From NCBI GenBank assembly GCA_036877525.1, contig JAZGTH010000040.1, positions 3,362,001 to 3,426,000 of the forward strand: a DNA stretch of 64,000 nucleotides, read 5' to 3'. The notes under the pieces are model-generated. The model did not search any database, was not told the DNA's origin, and was given only the letters and a program-made list of their open reading frames with translations. The stretch comes from Chromobotia macracanthus (taxonomy: Eukaryota; Chordata; Actinopteri; Cypriniformes; Botiidae). Below are positions 49,801 through 61,500 of this stretch, one piece after another. Every line of letters starts with the position of its first letter. Position 1 is the first letter of the stretch. The position numbers and the translations under genes were made by a program.

Positions 49801-52800
49801 ACCTTTGTTTTTCTCCTCTCTCCCTACAGATATTGCCTCTCAAGCACTGAAATGTACACTTTGTACACATTTTTACAAATGTACGGCTGATGTTATTGCC
49901 CCCCTATGATTTATCGTTTCGTTGTTTTCCTCACCTTGTAAGTTGCTTTGAAAAAAAGCGTCTGCTAAATGCCTAAATGTAAATTTCCTGTACATTTACC
50001 ACACATTTGTGTTTTACATCAATAAAACCTCGCAAATGGATTCAACAACTCAACTTGGTACAAGTTCGTTACAGGCACAAAATGAACATCTAAGCACATT
50101 GCACAGCTGAACTTAAGGTTTCCTTGAAGACAAACACTTTACAATTGTTTGAAAATATGTGCAAATTTTGTGTAATTTGTGAAATCCAGGCTAAGTCTCA
50201 TAAAACAATTATGAAATTAGGAGTTTCACAGATTGATTTCAATCATTAATTTCACTGTAATTTTAATCTTTGACAGCCTTACTCAGTCAATATTAAAGAT
50301 ATAAAGGTTATATTGTCACATTATGTAGGATGATTTTACATAGAAACAGTAAATCACAACAAATGACTTTGGCTGGGTTTTAACAGACAGAGTCACATAT
50401 GCATTATATTACAAGGTCTAATAATATATACCTGGCGAAGGCTGTAGGTGATAAGGTATGTTTCTGTAGAGTTTGCAATAAGGTTGTCTCACAACCAAAT
50501 TTGTTGCCGTCTTTAATCCCACTGACTATTAGACAGTTAAAAATAACATTGAATGTAATATACTTTTCATTTATTAATTTAATTTAATTTAGTAGTTTCT
50601 TACCTTGAAGCTTCTGTAAACATGGTCTGCTGCTTTATCTCGATTGGGTTTGACCATTAGGCATTCCCTTTCATCCTTAGTTTGATAAGGATAATCTGAT
50701 ACTGACTTCACTGGCAACAGACTGAAGACCTTTGATATTTACCATTGATTAAACATATGGTAAATATGTTTAATCAATATATAAGTCCCAAACATATATA
50801 AGTCCTTATATAAGTCTTATTTACATTGACAGAACCTGTATGTTTTAGCTTCTTGTTTTAAAACAATTAATAAGATAACTGGTTGCATTAAGCATTAAAA
50901 AGTGATTAATTTGTATCTTATTTGACTATGATTATTTATTTTTATTTATAAGTTAAAATGTCTGTTTTATAGGTTTAACAAGGCAAAACCTAAATCTTTC
51001 CCAATAACCCCTTTTAGTACACATACTCTTTGTTGGGCAAAAATCACATATTTCTTTGACATAAACTACACACCTTTTCTGTATCCAGCCGTCTTCCCTT
51101 GAACAAAACACTCTGATCTACAGCACTGAGACCACACAGTGAACCAGGCTGAGCTGACAGCTGTAGAGTGTTTCCTTCACCTGGAACTGCAGTAGCAGGA
51201 GAAAACTGCAGAGACACCTGCAGATACAACAGTGAGTAGGATGTGTCATATTTCCAAACAAACAACCATTTTCATATATTTATACACACACACGTTGGCA
51301 TATATGGTTTATAAGGACTCTCCACAGACTTTTATACTGTACAAATTGTATATTCTATCCCCAAACTCTGACCCTACCCTAAACCTAACCCTCACTAATT
51401 AGTATGTTTTTTAAGTGATTTAGTTTATGAGGACAGAAAGTGTCTTTGCACACATTTGTGTCCCTGTAACCACATAATCAACACAACCGCCCTTTACACA
51501 CCTTGTTTTGGAAGCACTTATCAGTGTCAAATGTTTTACACCCAGCAACTAATTTGCCATTTGGCAGAACACAGTATGCTAGAATCTGCACTGCTGGTGC
51601 CAGATCTGCTCCAACAGACAGTTTAAATGACACTGTGCCACTTGCTGCTCCATGAGAAGTCTTCACTTCAACCTTTTCATATCCATGATGAACTATCGCT
51701 CCTCTGGATAAGACCTGAGACAGACACATGACACACTGTTAACAAACTGACCAGCACAGTCAATGTAACACTGTTAAACAAGTGTTACAATCTCTATTAT
51801 ACTGTAGAGTATAATACTCTACACTGTTAACAAACGTGAACTTGTACTCACCATATAGACAATATCAGTGCTGAAGTCCTCAATAGTTTCTCCAATAAAA
51901 TAATACTTAATAATTACTGTAAATTCAGCATTACACTTTAAAGGTTCCTCAATTTGTTCTATAATCAAGTGACTTAATGCTGGGGTATGTGGGATGGCAG
52001 GCTGAAGTCGAATTATTTTTCTTTCTGTAGTGAAGTATTGTGTAAAGATACCACGAAAACTAAACTCTGGATATGCACTTGCCTGGAAAACATAGAGTGA
52101 GAAATTATTTTAAAGGAACAAAGAAATGAGTTCATCAACCACTGAGTGGATGAGCACAAATGATCATACCCTCAGGTCAATATCACTTTTAGGCAGGCTG
52201 GATGTGTTAATAGAGAAGTACGCCAATCCATTGTCGTCTGTAGTGAGATTAAGGAGCATTGTGTACCAATTCAATTTATAATGCAAAACATACACTGTTG
52301 TGTTAGGAAGTGTTGTTCCGTTGTAACGAGCAAGTTTAATCTGTTCGAAAGAAAGAAACAATGGGATTAAATTGTACTATTGTTGAATTAACTTAACTAA
52401 AAATACAACATACCTTTCCTTCTATAACGGACCCATGTTCAAAAACGCTGGGTATCTCAACAAATGTAGCATTGCCAATTATATATGTGAGATCAATTGT
52501 TTCAGATTTCTTCATTGTGTTTTCTGGAAAAACATGATTAAACGATTACTTTTAATTATACCATGGATAGGCTGACCAGGTGTCCATTTTCTGCTTATAC
52601 CTATTGAGCCAGCTTACCTGTTCCCTCCTCTGTCACATTTACTTTTATACTAAGAATATTTTTCAAGAATATATCAATTGTAGAGTTAAAAACAACTGAA
52701 GTGTCAAAGGTATGAGAGACACAGCCTGCTTCATTCATCTAATGGTAGAACACAGACATATCAGTAAAAGAAAGAATCAGCTAAAAAATTAAAAATTTTA

Positions 52801-55005
52801 CCTAAACATACCACAAAAAAGATAGTCACACACCTCTGCCTGTTTTATTACAGAAATATTGATTCATCCTGCAGAAAACTGACTTTGTCAAATGATTTTA
52901 CTAGGTCTTTAAAATTATTTTGATGCATTGAACAAAAAGAAACCTTCACTCACTTTGCACAAACCTCTATGTTAAACTCATCATCACCCAAACTCATTTC
53001 TTGTGGGGCGTTTATGGTCACTTCAAACTTAGATAAAACTGTAAATCAAGTAAAGAGAAACCATGCAAAAGATTAGAAATGACGTCTGATGCAATATCAG
53101 AAATGTTCTGTGGTATTGTTACTTACCATACTTTTTCACTTCAAAATAATGTACGATCATCCTGTCATCAATGTAAACTCTCAGTTTGTACATGCCTTGA
53201 CAAGCTTCTGGGTTTAACTCATGAGAAAGCTGCAATATCCAACTTGTTGAGGAAATGTTTGTCCACTGATCAATCCTGTTGTTTTGATTATCCTGAAATA
53301 AAATGACATGAAATAACTTCATTTGCCATATTCTGCAACATCCATCCTGACTATTACTGAAAGAATCTGTAATCAACAACTACAACAAAATTATGAAGTT
53401 TAAAATTGATTAAAAGATTAAAATAATTTGCATGTCAAAGGTGTGTGTTTCATGTACTTACCTCAAGCACTACTTCCCTGTACTAAAAAACAAATACACA
53501 TTTAGGAGGTTGCAATTTTACATAAATCCAGTGTGCAAATTATATGTTGTATTAATTGTTGTATTTTATACTTAACACCATATTACCAGAATTTGGTGTG
53601 TGCATTTGGAATTATACAAAACTGTTGTTTTTTCTTCAATAGCTACAAACCGTTTGATCCAAGGGTACAAAATTGTTATCCACGGTAACAACTCTAAAAT
53701 TCACTGTAAAATGAGAAAGGTGTGATTATTTGGGATTAATATCTTATTTCCTTTCATATCGGTTTAATTTAAAATTGAAATCAAATATGCATTACTAAAA
53801 TAACACATTTTAAACTAAAATGTAATTCAATTTAAGCATTTGGCACTTTCACCCAAAGCAACTTACAGTGCATTTAAGTTATACATCTGATCAGTATGTG
53901 TGTTCCCTGGGAATAGAACCCATCACCTTTGTACTGCTAACGCAATGCTCTACCAACTAAGCTATAGGAACACGAATTAAAGCAACTTCTCTTCTACAAA
54001 GACATTAATGCATGATGGTAAATACATATTCCAAAACTGAGAGTGTAAATCTTAATATAATTCAGATTTAATAATTTTTCCGTCATGTAACATGACTTGG
54101 CACAGGTAAGAGCAATTCTTAAATATTGATTTAAGGTGGGAAACTCTGCATCTTACCTGTTTGTCCTGGATTATAGATGGGTTTGTCAGTCTGGATATAG
54201 GTCAAGGGATTGTAATATCTAAACATGACTCTTCTCTCTTCAGTTATCTTAAAAGACTCCCCCTTAATTTCCACCTTCATTGTCTGCACTGAATCTCCTT
54301 TAACAAGTGGAGCCTGATGAGAAATAATATTCAGTTTTCACAGCTTGTTCAAAAACACCATTTACAATAATGAAATAAGATGATAATAATCATATTTTGA
54401 TCTTGTTAATTATCATGCAGATTTTTTGGTATCAGACCTGGAAGTTGAAGCAGCGATGAAACTCTTGCTCTGATTTCTCCTGCAGCACTAATGTGCTCTT
54501 GTGACCATCAACAACATGAATGTTCATTACAAGACTTTCATTGGGCTTCAGGAGACTCGCACACAGTTTGGCTTCAGATCCTGACTGAATCACTGCAGGA
54601 AATGTCACCATGAAAGAGCTGTCGAGAAACATCAAAGTACACAAAGATTTCCCGAAATGTCAGATACAATTAGGAAACCAACTTTAGGAAACCATCCAAA
54701 CGGCAAACTTTTTTAATTTTTTTTGTTAAATACCAGATCTGCCTAATGTCTAAGCAATGTAAAACAAGCAGGTTTATAATAGTGGCTCAATACATTCAAT
54801 GTGTGACAGCTTTCAATTCAGTATCAGTAAAGGTTTGTATTTAGATACTTCTAAATTTTCTGATATTTCAAAGTGTTATTACTATCTCAAGATATTTGAC
54901 ACTATTGAAAGTTACTTACGGCCCTGAAGTTTGTCCATGGACAGACGGCAAGAGGAAAGAGGCTGAAAGGAGCCATTTCCAAATATAAAACTTATTCAAA
55001 GCCAT
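43860..55005 (-). pseudogene. a2ml: Alpha-2-macroglobulin-like copy E, exon 8 deleted
   Basis: Nearly identical to D. Exons 1-7: 54920-55005, 54438-54618, 54157-54313, 53651-53703, 53462-53482, 53127-53292, 52954-53038. Exon 8 is reduced to 5 bases (52834-52838). Exons 9-34: 52618-52738, 52414-52523, 52170-52340, 51852-52082, 51502-51714, 51074-51217, 50604-50729, 50432-50525, 48767-48878, 47933-48158, 47729-47855, 47519-47640, 47382-47433, 47198-47281, 46925-47101, 46750-46825, 46127-46283, 45966-46040, 45718-45880, 45396-45589, 45075-45287, 44858-44970, 44657-44738, 44434-44514, 44211-44316, 43860-43900. A 237-bp deletion relative to D removes 110 of the 115 exon 8 bases. Joining exon 7 to exon 9 gives a TGA after one codon, so at most a protein of about 250 residues is expected, without bait or thioester. 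The other exons look open, so the loss may be recent or an assembly error. Confidence 0.75.
48767..50525 (-). other. Bait-region exons 16 and 17 of copy E
   Basis: Exon 16 (50432-50525) and exon 17 (48767-48878) encode the same bait as copy D (SVGLKTATNL ... SGRGYSVRVSTSPPPPLVK). Not expected to be translated in frame because of the exon 8 deletion upstream. Confidence 0.8.
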
Positions 55006-55052
55006 GAAGAAGACTGATAATGTAGAAGACACTATGAACACAACTTTGTGTC

Positions 55053-55124
55053 TTTTAAAGGGGCACTCATCGGCAAAGAGGTATTGAGAAAATATTTACA
55101 TTCATTATCAAATTAATGATTAAT
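55053..55124 (-). promoter_or_regulatory. Candidate promoter of copy E
   Basis: TATA-like CCTTTAAAA (55053-55061) and ATTAATCATTAAT (55112-55124), identical to D. The 5' control region therefore looks intact although the gene body is broken. Confidence 0.4.
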
Positions 55125-55799
55125 CTGCTGAAGTCCCTCCAATTTATGTGATGCTGCTTATATATAAAATCTGATAATTGATAAATGCGTTCTCTCTTAA
55201 AACATGTCTCCTCCTCCGATACTATGCAAAGCATAAATTATTAAAATAAGATGGAAAAGAAAAACAAACATGTGATTTTTACCTCTTAGTCATCCACAGT
55301 GACTATTTACTGATTCTGATACAAAGCTGATAAACATTACTTTATCCTGTCCAATTTTATAAGCATCAACTTAGTGAAGACAGAATATTACATCACACCC
55401 ATACGTATTCTAACAATTGACTACAAATCCTTTACCTATATTCATGATAAAAAAATAAAAATGCAGTCACTGATTGCATTTTGGCCCGTTTACACTGTTG
55501 GCCTGTTTACACTGTTGCAAACTTACTCCCACCTTTTTGTGTTAGAGGTTAAACTGGCATCCGATCAGTCTTTCCCGACATTTATTGCGACATTTATGTG
55601 TATTTGTGAGTGTCATGATAAGTTCAGTCTAGGTGCACCAAAAGATGTATTTTCACTTAAACGTGACACTAATCCAAATCTGGTTTTAAATTAAATTAAA
55701 ATAAGTTAATGAGCAAGTGCATGAAATATCAGTTTTTAAAACTACTATCTCCTTACCTTGCCGCAATTTGCAATGGCATGTTTATTTTTACTGTCGTGG

Positions 55800-55879
55800 T
55801 CTGACGTCACAGGATATATCAGTCTGACGTGACAGGATATATCAGTCTGACGTCACAGGATATATCAGTTTGACGTCAC
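55800..55879. repeat. 23-bp CRE minisatellite (E-F spacer)
   Basis: Three full units and a partial fourth. Perfect TGACGTCA in units 1, 3 and the partial one; TGACGTGA in unit 2. Same unit as at 41103-41205. Confidence 0.9.
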
Positions 55880-55927
55880 TCGTCCAGGCTGTGATAACTC
55901 GTGGGTGGGTGAATAAGATAGTGGAGC

Positions 55928-55970
55928 GTTTGTAGTTTGTTTGTAGTTTGTTTGTAGTTTGTTTGTAGTC
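55928..55970. repeat. Short tandem repeat, unit GTTTGTTTGTA
   Basis: About four 11-base units; the D-E spacer has about two at the same place (41225-41249). Length differs between otherwise near-identical spacers. Confidence 0.7.
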
Positions 55971-56361
55971 GATTCCCCCTTTTCACAATATAAGATGAGA
56001 AATGCCGATGCACAACAAACAATACTACAGTAACTTGCAGTTTTATGTTTCAAACAGAGATGGCAACAAAGAGGCAAAAATGAACAAATATGTTCATAAA
56101 CTTACATGAGATGTCGCTCATACTTGCGTATTAGTGGTTAAACAAGCTGGTGGTAGCAATCGTGTTGGGATGACACCGAAAACCTGATTTAAGCGTATTT
56201 GTAAATGTTGAAATTAATACAAATAAGTGAAGTATTGTTCGTGTTAACTACTATATTTAACTAATGTTAACCAATACAACCTTACTGTAAATTTTTAATA
56301 TTTTTATAAGAAAAACTCGCAGCGCGTAATGTTAATTCCTTCATTACTGCCGCTTGCGGTC

Positions 56362-56441
56362 GCGCTGGTGTAGCTCAGGGGTTACTTCAAGGTAAAAAAC
56401 CCTATAGCAGGCTTTCTGGTATAGACTCGAACCCCGGGCGC
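56362..56441 (+). repeat. tRNA-like sequence 1 in E-F spacer
   Basis: Copy of 41640-41719 with the same A-box and B-box-like elements. Confidence 0.4.
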
Positions 56442-56603
56442 AGGCTGGCGTTTTATTTAATTAAACTGCGTTTAAACCCTACTACACGATTTTCACAACT
56501 GTTGAACGTATACGTCGTATACTATGACTTCTATATCGTCACATATTTTCTGAGACCACAGTACCAGAAATGGGATTAAAGCGAGTTTAGTGCGTGTAAC
56601 CAT

Positions 56604-56682
56604 TGCGCTGACATAGCCCAGGGGTTACTTCTGTAATCAAGCGATAACAAACCTCCCGTCTCGGGATCGAACCCCGGGCGCA
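56604..56682 (+). repeat. tRNA-like sequence 2 in E-F spacer
   Basis: Copy of 41882-41960; ends TGCGC/GCGCA can pair. Confidence 0.45.
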
Positions 56683-57592
56683 ACTCAGCGTTTTCTATTA
56701 TTTTGGTTTGTTTAAGCTGCGTTTAATCGCTGTTAAATCGTTTTCATAGTAAGTTGTTTTAAAGTGAACCCCTGCGCCATTAGAAATTGTACAATGTAAG
56801 TTATAGGAGTTGCTTCCTATTCATGTAAATGTTGCTCTAGATGCGCCTCTCATCATGCGATCAAAACCGGAGCGCAACCTCCCCCATCTAATCTGATCAA
56901 CATGAAACGAGCCTCACATTAATGTCCGCGACAGCAATTTACATGTTGCTGTTGTTTAAAGTTTCGTGTTGTAGCTGCTTGTTTTAACATTGCGTGTATT
57001 TACACGCTTTCACCAGTAGGCGTCGCAAGCGTGCCGGGTTCGAACCTCTCATAATCGGTTCAATTGATTCAGAAAGATGAATCAATTTCTTTTTTCCTAT
57101 TTCAAGATGCATGTACAAGACGCATATTTGCAATGGGTGAACCCTGCTCTGAACAAATGTTATAGTAGTGACTGAAACACAAGGCGACGCAACGTTAAAG
57201 GGTAAGACGTGAATGAAAATGCATGTTTCGTTTGCTTCCTCCACGATCAATGTTATAATGATTATGATTAGATGCAGAAAATGCACGCATGCTTTTTAAT
57301 GTGCATGTCTAACTGTCCAGATAGCGCTGGTACATGGCTATCAGTCCTTTATGTTGAGACAAATATCATTTCAGTTCATAAGAATGATCAGTCTGCTATG
57401 TAGTTTATAGTTAGCCAGATGCCTCTAAAATAATTAGGGTTGGTACCTAAAATATTTCTGTAACTGATTATAAACAACATAAATAATCCGATTATAACAC
57501 CTGGACTGGTACTTCTGTGTTAAACTTACACACTCTAATTGTCTTAATAAAAATATTTATATTATATACATTTTATTTATATGGACTTTCAG

Positions 57593-57830
57593 GCAACAGA
57601 AAAGTTCAGAACCTGATGTCAATGTTCCAGTCATTGAAGAAGGTATTAGATTAAACAAAATTAGTTTTATTTATTTGACAGGTTTGGGGATTTAATGTCT
57701 GTTTTACTCTTAAGGAGCAGTTGCTACTGCGGAGGACCCATCAGCTATCACAACTATTCAGTCTGCTTCTACATTCTCCTCTGAGCAGCCGATTAAATAT
57801 CTCTTCAAGACCGAAGGAGCTGGGGGTCAG
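57593..57830 (+). pseudogene. usf1: USF1-like gene fragment, copy 3
   Basis: Exons 57593-57642 and 57715-57830, open, with the same splice sites as the other two fragments. No later exons before copy F. Confidence 0.7.
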
Positions 57831-58518
57831 GTAGGGGAGCTGTACCCTCCCACAGGGCAGGTAGGAGATGAGGAGGAGGGGAAGATTTAAACACTTAAGT
57901 GAGAACTTACGCCCAGTTATATCCATCCCAATCATCAGAGACAAATTGTCATTTTCACCTGGTGTTTACATGTTTCTCAAATGCATTTTTGTGACCACTT
58001 ATAATCATATTTTGTAGAAAGGAGGGTCTGATTTCATGACTACGTTCATCAACGTGGTGCTGTTGCACCTGTTTTGCCTTAAGAGCCACAATGGTTACAA
58101 ACTCTGTCTCTGCCTCCCTACATTGGTATATTAAACATGATTCATAAACCAATTAAGAGAAAACACAAAACAAAATTAAAAATTAATTGATAGCATTATT
58201 ATTTTATTGTTTCAATAGATACTGTGATAGTACTATTACCATGAATTGTTTTGGTCATGTTATATGTGTACTAAAAAAATCAGATACCGTTATAGCCCAA
58301 TTCTAAAATAATTAATCATGGATAGTTTCTGGTTGTCAAACTTAGTGGGCATACCTTCATATATTGTGAGGCTGTTATGTTAAAGCTACTTTAGGTTTGG
58401 TGTTTAATCAGTGTGAACTATCAATTTGTCACGTGACAACAAAATGCTCACCAAAGAAAATTCCAAAATTGCCTAGAATAAACAATAAAGTAACTGAAGA
58501 TAAAATAAGATTAAAATA

Positions 58519-58524
58519 TTTATT
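58519..58524 (-). terminator. Poly(A) signal of copy F
   Basis: AATAAA on the minus strand about 46 bases past the TAA at 58570-58572. Confidence 0.55.
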
Positions 58525-58569
58525 TAAATCGAACTTCATCAAAGGTCCACAATGAGCTGCAGCTGAAGC

Positions 58570-61500
58570 TTATTCACAGTGGAAGGAGTACTCGGTCTCT
58601 GACTGATCACCTGAAGAAAATATAAAATGTTATTACTCATAGAAAAGATGTAAAATAACCACAGGGATGACAGATAATGTGTTTCTAGGCAACAACGCTC
58701 ATTTCCGTTGCACGTTAGTATGTCCCAGAACTTGCATACTATTTTTTAACACACTAACAGGTATATACTTTCCACAAAAACAGTGTATACTTTTAGAGTA
58801 TAGTATAAGTCGGTGAACTGGGATGCAGCGAGTGAAACTTCACCTTATTTGTGAAGAACATTCAGTTCATATATAGAGTTCATTTTATATAACGTAAGAC
58901 TGATTAAAAGTGCACAGTAATTAAAAAGTATGCATCACATGTTCAATATGTACAAAACTGGCATATCAAATCTTACTTGTTTGGTAGTAATCATAGACTT
59001 TGATTACTGCTGGTTTAAGGTTCTTGACTGGTAGAACCTGTTTTAATTGTATTACATAATTCATAGGAGTATTTTTTGGAACCTGCAGAACAAATAGAGG
59101 AACAAAATGTGTATGAATAAACTATATACATTTGATATTATATAATGTTATTATATAGATGATTTATATAAATGCTCAAAATATGTGCAGTTGTCTCACC
59201 TCCTTCAAATACACAATAACATGATCATCTTTAGAATCCACCCGCTCCACGAATGGTGCATACATCTGAGGAGTGCCAAGCTGTGGGAAGAAATTATTCT
59301 AATCATTCATTTTAATTATTGTTAAGAAACATGTGAAACATTTGATACTGAGTTTGTCTTGAGACATCAAATCTCATAACATGAACTGTTTGTGATTCAT
59401 CACTTTAAACAATGAAACACACCAATGATGTATCAGCTGTGAATCCTGATAAGAGCTTAATGTCCACAATGACCATGTTTGTACTTTCCTGGGGACCATT
59501 ATATCTGTAAAAGATTAAAATGGAAAGGGTTGATTTCTTAAATACATTAACAAAAATACACCTTAAGCAGGATAAATAGTACAAACAAAGTTTGTTATTT
59601 AGAATGTGTAGAAGAATGCCTACTTGACAGTAAAATTCAGATTATGGTGTTTAAATGTAGTATGTGCTTCAAATGTAGCTTCAACACTCAATGATTTATT
59701 CTCACTAGTGGTGGGAATGTTGTAGAATAGAGCCACCTATAATACACATAGAAACAGATTCATACAACTTTTACAGACAAAGCTGGAAATAAACCAGAAA
59801 ACCAAGGTTTTAGCAGGTAAATGGACCAGTCTCTACTAACCTGCACTGACACACAGGTTGAGCCCTTCACTTCAATACTGTATTTGCCTGGAACATCTGT
59901 CAGCTTCTTCTCCTGATACAGTAACTTGTTGTCCTGATTGACATCAAAGTGGTGAGTGTCTCCTGCTGACTGAACCGTCACTGTGCTGGAACCATCAGAG
60001 CTGAACACTTTGGTGGCGTACAAAGACAAAGCCTGAAGAGCCACAACTGTGTCCTAATAACATCACAGCATCATCATTACAACATGGAAATGCATTGTGG
60101 GTAAAATTAACACAAGCATTTTCACTAACATTTCTTGTTCATTTGTAGTAGTTTAAGGCACCTGTGTGGAGGAGAATCCTCCATAGGCATTCTGCTGCTT
60201 CACAAGCCAGCTGATGATCCTGTTAGCATAACCCAGATCAGCTGTACTGACTGAATCTGCAGTGAGAACAGCTAGCAGAACATATGAGCTGATCTCCACT
60301 GACAGAGAACCAGAATCATCAGCAGACGCATCCTGAGACCAGTGCAGGAGACCTCCTTTAGAACACATGGACCAATGAGACGTAAGAACACTCAACTAAC
60401 ATATAAATCATTCAACATTATCTGTGTTGGAAATCTCATATGATATTATTTGTCAAGAACACAATTATCTTTACCATCTGAAATAGCAACAGTGTCCAGC
60501 TCCTGTAAAAGCTGCTGTCGGGTGTCGGTGTCTTTTCGCCAGACTGAAAGTGTAGGCAAGCAACGCAGTGCTGTAAGTGTTTTTAAGATTCCCAATGACA
60601 GACCTCAAGCAGGACAAAGCTTGAGTGACTACAGGATCCTGTAACACAAACAGAGAAACAGCAGGTGAGAGTGAGTGTCATTCTTCTAATAGTTTATACT
60701 ATGATCTCTGTAGATGTACTTACTGTGACTGGAGTTTCCAGTTCAAGCAATGATGCAGTGATGTAGGCTGTCATGGTAACATTATCATTTACTCCACCCT
60801 GTACAGACACAGATAAAGCAACATACTGTACTAAATTAATCATTAAAATCTTTTCATATAAATGTTTAATAAACAATCACACACCTTCATTCTGTTATTA
60901 AACAATCTTCCCTGTTGAACAAAACAGCCGTCTGAGCTCTGCCCGCTTATCAACCAATCCTTTGCACTCTGAATAACATGTGGATCAATATATATGTATT
61001 TCTGTGCCTTGCCAAAAGACCTCAGGACAAAAGCAGTCAACCTGGAAGAAAAACGTGTCAGTTGATTTAAAGCTTTTACTTTAATGCTTAAACCTCTAAT
61101 TTTAACTGAATTCTACAATTACTAATTCCATCCATTCTCTGTATCACTTAAACATATTGAAGTCACAGGGAGTGCTGGACGTACCAGCTACCTCAACAGG
61201 TGGCCAGTGCATGACAGGGCTAACACAGACAACAGCATACACACTCTCACTCACCAGTTTCCAATTGAACCTGATCAGCATTTGACTTTGGGGGAGAGCT
61301 CAGAGGAAAACCACGGCAATTAAAAGAGAACATGCAAGCTCCATAAAGAAAGGCACCCAAAGCATGCTTCCCACTGAACCACTGTGCTCCTCAATCAATA
61401 AATCAATCAATAATCAATTTATTTACATATTTACATAATTTATTTATGTTTTTTTACTTAGGTATTTAGATATTTTTTCAAAATGAGAGTGAAAATTAAA

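Larger units (their letters stand above)
55006..58569. other. E-F intergenic spacer
   Basis: Same order as the D-E spacer: promoter, CRE minisatellite (55800-55879, one unit fewer), an expanded TTTGTAG run (55928-55970), two tRNA-like sequences, USF1-like exons (57593-57830), copy F 3' end. Confidence 0.6.

Noticed and set aside
52834..52839. A 6-base micro-exon rescuing copy E (AG before GCAGAG, GT after)
   Set aside because: It would not restore the frame; a TGA follows at the start of exon 9.
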